Positions 14,657 through 17,391 of a DNA stretch of 17,391 nt are shown here, one piece after another. The stretch comes from JAPKZH01 sp964537875 (GTDB taxonomy: Bacteria > Acidobacteriota > Aminicenantia > Aminicenantales > UBA4085). The stretch lies in assembly GCA_964537875.1 (NCBI GenBank), contig CAZIDN010000073.1, forward strand, positions 1 through 17,391, in the 5' to 3' direction. Numbering within the stretch: the stretch's first letter is position 1; every line of letters starts with the position of its first letter. A program made the translations under genes and the position numbers. Below the pieces are notes generated by a model that was not told the DNA's origin, ran no database searches, and saw only the letters and a program-made list of their open reading frames with translations.

Positions 14657-16081
14657 CTACCCTTTCATGACCCCGATCGGGACGACCCGGGCGACCAGCC
14701 GGCCGAGGCCGACTTCATGGGAAACCCTGACCACTTCGTCGACATCCTTGTAGGCTCCGGCCGCTTCTTCGGCCACCCCTTTCCAGCTTGTGGATTGGAG
14801 CTCGATGCCTTTTTTGGCCAGCTCATCCCGGATCTGCTCGCCGCGGAAGCGGCGCAGCGCTTCGTGGCGGGACATGATGCGCCCCGCCCCGTGCGCCGTC
14901 GAGCTGAAGCTCTTCTCCTCGGCTTCCGGCGTCCCGACCAAAAGAAACGAGGCGGTTCCCATGCTGCCCGGAATGATCACCGGCTGGCCGACGGCGCGAT
15001 AGGCCTCCGGGATTTCCATCCGGCCCGGACCGAAGCTCCGGGTCGCACCCTTGCGGTGAATACAGAGGTTTTTTTCTTTTCCATCCACCACGTGTTTTTC
15101 GATCTTGGCCACATTATGGCAGACGTCATAGACCTGGCGCATCCCCTGCGAGCTTCCCAGCACTTTCTTGAAGACATCCCTCACCCAGTGAGCGATCATC
15201 TGCCGGTTGGCAAAGGCATAGTTAACCGCCGCGCACATCGATTTGTAATACTGCTGGCCGAGCGGCGATTGGATGGGAGCATTGATCAATTCCCGGTCCG
15301 GAAGTCCTTTGATGCCGAACCTGTCCTCCATGGACTGGATGTAATCCGAGGCCACCTGATGGCCCAGTCCGCGACTCCCGCAATGGATCATGACCAGGAC
15401 CTGTCCTTCGGCATCGACGCCGAACGCCTTGGCTACCTCTTTTTCATAAATTTTGTCCACTTTCTGGAATTCGAGGAAATGGTTTCCGGCGCCCAGGGTG
15501 CCGAGCTGCGGGAGGCCGCGCTCCAGCGCCCGGTGGGAAACATGGTTCCAGTCCGCGTCCCTCATCCTCCCCTGCTCTTCGGTCATCTGCAGGTCGTCTT
15601 TCGTTCCGTAGCCGTTTTCTATGGCCCATTCGGCGCCCTTGACCAATATCTCTTTGAGGACACTCTGGCTAAGCTTGGTCACGCCGCCTTTGCCGACCCC
15701 GGCCGGGACTGCCTTGAAGATCTCGGTCAGAAGTTCTTTGCGTTTCGCCGAAACATCTTTTTCCGTATAGTCTGTCCGCAGCAGGCGCACGCCGCAGTTG
15801 ATATCATAGCCGACGCCGCCCGGGGAAATGATGCCCTCCTCGAGGTCGAAGGCGGCCACTCCTCCGATGGGAAATCCATATCCCTGGTGGGCGTCGGGCA
15901 TGACATAGGACATGCGCTGGATCCCCCTCAAGCAGGCGACATTACGCGCCTGCTCCAGCGTCAGGTCGCCCTTCACGGATTCCAGGAGTTTCCGCGACGC
16001 ATAAATGAGCGCCGGGACCTTCATCTCCCCGTGCTTTGGAATCTCCCATGTATTGTCGTTGATTCGTTTTAATTCGATCAT
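14657..16081 (-). CDS. rtcB: RNA-splicing ligase RtcB
   Basis: RtcB joins a 2',3'-cyclic phosphate or 3'-phosphate RNA end to a 5'-OH end, using GTP and Mn2+, in tRNA splicing or RNA repair. The 474-aa protein has the full active-site set: D93 and C96 (GYDINCG), H201 (GAGNHFLE), H233 (IHCGSRGLGHQV), H322 (CHNVAKIE), the HRKGATR loop (342-348), and H397 in STAHGAGR, the histidine that becomes guanylylated. Length matches the archaeal/bacterial RtcB of about 480 aa. The ATG at 16081 has GAGG 7 nt upstream. No archease, rtcA or rtcR gene is adjacent in the window. It is divergent from the GntR-ABC operon. Confidence 0.96.
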   Translation of the reverse strand: MIELKRINDNTWEIPKHGEMKVPALIYASRKLLESVKGDLTLEQARNVACLRGIQRMSYVMPDAHQGYGFPIGGVAAFDLEEGIISPGGVGYDINCGVRLLRTDYTEKDVSAKRKELLTEIFKAVPAGVGKGGVTKLSQSVLKEILVKGAEWAIENGYGTKDDLQMTEEQGRMRDADWNHVSHRALERGLPQLGTLGAGNHFLEFQKVDKIYEKEVAKAFGVDAEGQVLVMIHCGSRGLGHQVASDYIQSMEDRFGIKGLPDRELINAPIQSPLGQQYYKSMCAAVNYAFANRQMIAHWVRDVFKKVLGSSQGMRQVYDVCHNVAKIEKHVVDGKEKNLCIHRKGATRSFGPGRMEIPEAYRAVGQPVIIPGSMGTASFLLVGTPEAEEKSFSSTAHGAGRIMSRHEALRRFRGEQIRDELAKKGIELQSTSWKGVAEEAAGAYKDVDEVVRVSHEVGLGRLVARVVPIGVMKG

Positions 16082-16099
16082 GGCCAGACCTCATTTAGA

Positions 16100-16108
16100 A
16101 TTATATCA
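16100..16108 (-). promoter_or_regulatory. Extended -10 promoter element of rtcB
   Basis: On the minus strand TGATATAAT gives a perfect TATAAT (16100-16105) with the TG of an extended -10. No good -35 lies at 16-18 nt, which is usual for extended -10 promoters. The start would be near 16093, about 12 nt before the rtcB ATG. Confidence 0.5.
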
Positions 16109-16209
16109 TTTTCCCAAGCCAAATCATCGCATTTGCCGAAAAGGCGGCATTTCCAATTCCGTGGCAGGCATGAAAAACGAGCCTTGCCAAAAATTGTCAA
16201 AAATTTTGC

Positions 16210-16238
16210 TTGACAAATCCGTTTAAGCGTATTATATA
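16210..16238 (+). promoter_or_regulatory. Promoter of the GntR-ABC operon
   Basis: A perfect -35 TTGACA (16210-16215) and -10 TATATA (16233-16238) are 17 nt apart. Transcription should start near 16245, giving a leader of about 25 nt before the regulator ATG. A palindromic operator covers the -10 and the start point, see the next entry. Confidence 0.75.
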
Positions 16239-16250
16239 TCTAATACACTT
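16225..16250 (+). promoter_or_regulatory. Probable autoregulatory operator for the GntR/YtrA-type repressor
   Basis: AAGCGTATTA (16225-16234) and TAATACACTT (16241-16250) form an inverted repeat with 10-nt arms, one mismatch and a 6-nt spacer. The site covers the -10 box and the expected start point. YtrA-type GntR repressors bind such AT-rich palindromes in their own promoters, so repression by the gene just downstream is the natural reading. This is inference from position and symmetry. Confidence 0.6.
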
Positions 16251-16269
16251 TATCAAGTACGGAGGCCAG

Positions 16270-16656
16270 ATGATACGATTCTCGATCGATTCCAGCTCCT
16301 CCGTTCCCGTCTTTCAACAGGTTATTCAGGCCATTAAGCTGGAAATCCTTTCGGGCAGGCTCCAAAACGGAGACCAGCTTCCACCCATCAGAGAACTGGC
16401 CAAAATCCTGAAATTGAACCCCAATACTGTAGCAAAGGCCTATTACACTTTAGAGGAGGAAGGGTTCATCGAAAGCAAAAGGGGAAGCGGCAATTGGGTC
16501 AACACAAAAAACATGAAGCTCGACAGTTTCCGCCGGGGAATGCTCGAGGATGAATTCAGGCTCTTCCTGGACCGAGCGCTCACATTGGGGGCCGGTCTCG
16601 AAGATATAAAAAATCTCATGGAAAGGTATGCGGCCAATGAATCAAAACGTCCTTGA
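16270..16656 (+). CDS. GntR-family transcriptional regulator, YtrA subfamily
   Basis: This 128-aa protein has an N-terminal GntR winged helix (about 8-80): VFQQVIQAIKLEILSGRLQNG, LPPIRELAKILKLNPNTVAKAY for the helix-turn-helix, and GFIESKRGSGNWV for the wing. Only about 45 residues follow, a short helical tail, which is the YtrA layout: too short for an effector domain and normally followed by ABC transporter genes, as here. The ATG at 16270 has GGAGG 4 nt upstream; the open frame extends to 16210 but that part is the promoter. The stop overlaps the ABC ATPase gene by 20 bp. It probably represses its own operon until an unknown signal, in relatives often a cell-envelope antibiotic, releases it. 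Confidence 0.92.
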   Translation: MIRFSIDSSSSVPVFQQVIQAIKLEILSGRLQNGDQLPPIRELAKILKLNPNTVAKAYYTLEEEGFIESKRGSGNWVNTKNMKLDSFRRGMLEDEFRLFLDRALTLGAGLEDIKNLMERYAANESKRP

Positions 16657-17391
16657 AGTCCGCAACTTAAGGGTCCGCTTCGGAAAGAAGGTCGCTCTGG
16701 ACGGCATCCATGTTCAATTCCGGAAAGGGGAATCCGTTGTCATCGCCGGAAGCAACGGGGCCGGAAAAAGCACCCTCCTGCGCTGCCTGGCCGGGGTCAT
16801 CCATCCGGATAAGGGACAGATCCTTTATGCCAAAGATGTCCCTCGCGAAAAGATCGCCTTCATATCGGATGGCCTTAGTCTTTTCGAAAACATGACCTTG
16901 AAGCAGGGCCTGGATTTTCATTTAAGAACCTTCCACATTCATGATCCCGATAAGTCATTCTTTCAACAGCTTAAATTCAGCTTGAACCAGAAAATCAAAA
17001 GCCTTTCCGTGGGCGAGCGCACGCTCTACCATCTCTCTCTGCTCCTGTCGCAGAAGCCGGCGGTCCTGTTGATCGACGAAATCATCCATGCCGTCGACCC
17101 CTATCTCAGGGAAAAATTCCTGGAGGCGGTGATCGAAGCCATCGATAAGTACGGGACGACGATGATCACGATCAACCACACCTTTTCCGAAATCCAAAAC
17201 ATTCCCGAGCGCGTCCTGATCATGGAGGGAGGCCGGTTTATCCTGGACGAAAAAAGCGAACAACTGAAGGCCAAAATCAAAAAGGTCGTCACAGACACCG
17301 AGATTCATCCCGAGATTCCGTCCGTCTTCAAGAAAGAATCAGTCCTTGGAAAAGAATATTTTGTCTATCCTTTTCAGGATGATTTCCGCCG
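16637..17391 (+). CDS. ABC transporter ATP-binding protein, 3' end cut off by the window
   Basis: The open frame from ATG 16637 runs to the window end (251 codons, no stop). Visible motifs are Walker A GSNGAGKST (38-46), a signature LSVGE (123-127) in place of LSGGQ, Walker B VLLIDE (143-148), D-loop HAVDP (151-155), and the switch His in ITINHTFSEI. The Q-loop position reads FISDGLSLF, so the usual Gln is replaced. It should power a membrane transporter whose permease gene probably lies beyond the window. GGAAAGG lies 10 nt before this ATG; an in-frame ATG at 16628 is possible but too close to that site. It overlaps the GntR gene by 20 bp, indicating one operon. Confidence 0.92.
   Translation, partial: MNQNVLEVRNLRVRFGKKVALDGIHVQFRKGESVVIAGSNGAGKSTLLRCLAGVIHPDKGQILYAKDVPREKIAFISDGLSLFENMTLKQGLDFHLRTFHIHDPDKSFFQQLKFSLNQKIKSLSVGERTLYHLSLLLSQKPAVLLIDEIIHAVDPYLREKFLEAVIEAIDKYGTTMITINHTFSEIQNIPERVLIMEGGRFILDEKSEQLKAKIKKVVTDTEIHPEIPSVFKKESVLGKEYFVYPFQDDFR

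Noticed and set aside
14717..16072. 451-codon plus-strand open frame opposite rtcB
   Set aside because: Antisense shadow of rtcB, which carries every catalytic residue of its family on the minus strand.
1..17391. CRISPR array, prophage or defence island
   Set aside because: No regularly spaced direct repeats, integrase, phage structural or restriction genes were seen; gene content is housekeeping and repair.

Overview
The window (17,391 bp, fairly GC-rich by eye) is dense bacterial chromosomal DNA. It looks like core genome rather than a phage, plasmid or island: tRNA-Thr, a purine-synthesis operon, a tyrosyl-tRNA synthetase, DNA/RNA repair enzymes and small regulatory operons. Sigma70-like promoters, Shine-Dalgarno sites, an ECF sigma/anti-sigma pair and a zinc-finger anti-sigma factor with one membrane segment indicate a bacterium. 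The PurS/PurQ/small-PurL type, a ThyX-type thymidylate synthase, bacterial PolX and RtcB fit a deep-branching, possibly anaerobic lineage; Acidobacteriota/Aminicenantes-like is my guess only, because no taxonomic marker is complete here.

Layout. 1-51 (-): 5' part of tRNA-Thr(TGT), with a good promoter at 195-223. 234-1958 (-): operon of ECF sigma factor, membrane anti-sigma factor and secreted Spy/CpxP-like protein. 2108-2338 (-): small zinc-ribbon protein. 2495-7865 (+): purB-purS-purQ-purL-purN behind a strong promoter. 8116-9342 (+): tyrS. 9536-10204 (+): endonuclease V, converging on a coupled minus-strand pair (10193-12042) made of a double-length ThyX-like enzyme and a Mth938-domain protein. 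12179-13891 (+): DNA polymerase X with PHP domain. 13929-14064: a 136-bp foldback element with perfect 29-bp terminal inverted repeats. 14153-14638 (+): rubrerythrin-like diiron protein. 14657-16081 (-): RtcB RNA ligase. 16270-17391 (+): YtrA-type GntR repressor and an ABC ATPase that runs off the window, behind a promoter that overlaps a palindromic operator.

How it works together. The pur genes cover four de novo steps: GAR formylation by PurN, FGAM synthesis by the PurS/Q/L complex, and the two PurB lyase steps. purF, D, C, M and H are not here. The sigma, anti-sigma and Spy genes form an envelope-stress module. nfi, polX and rtcB are nucleic-acid repair genes, and thyX supplies dTMP.

The points most worth a second look are: the tandem ThyX fusion, whose two halves each keep a different part of the signature motif; the foldback element before the rubrerythrin gene; two related degenerate repeats in opposite orientation on either side of purL-purN; and the operator placed on the GntR promoter.
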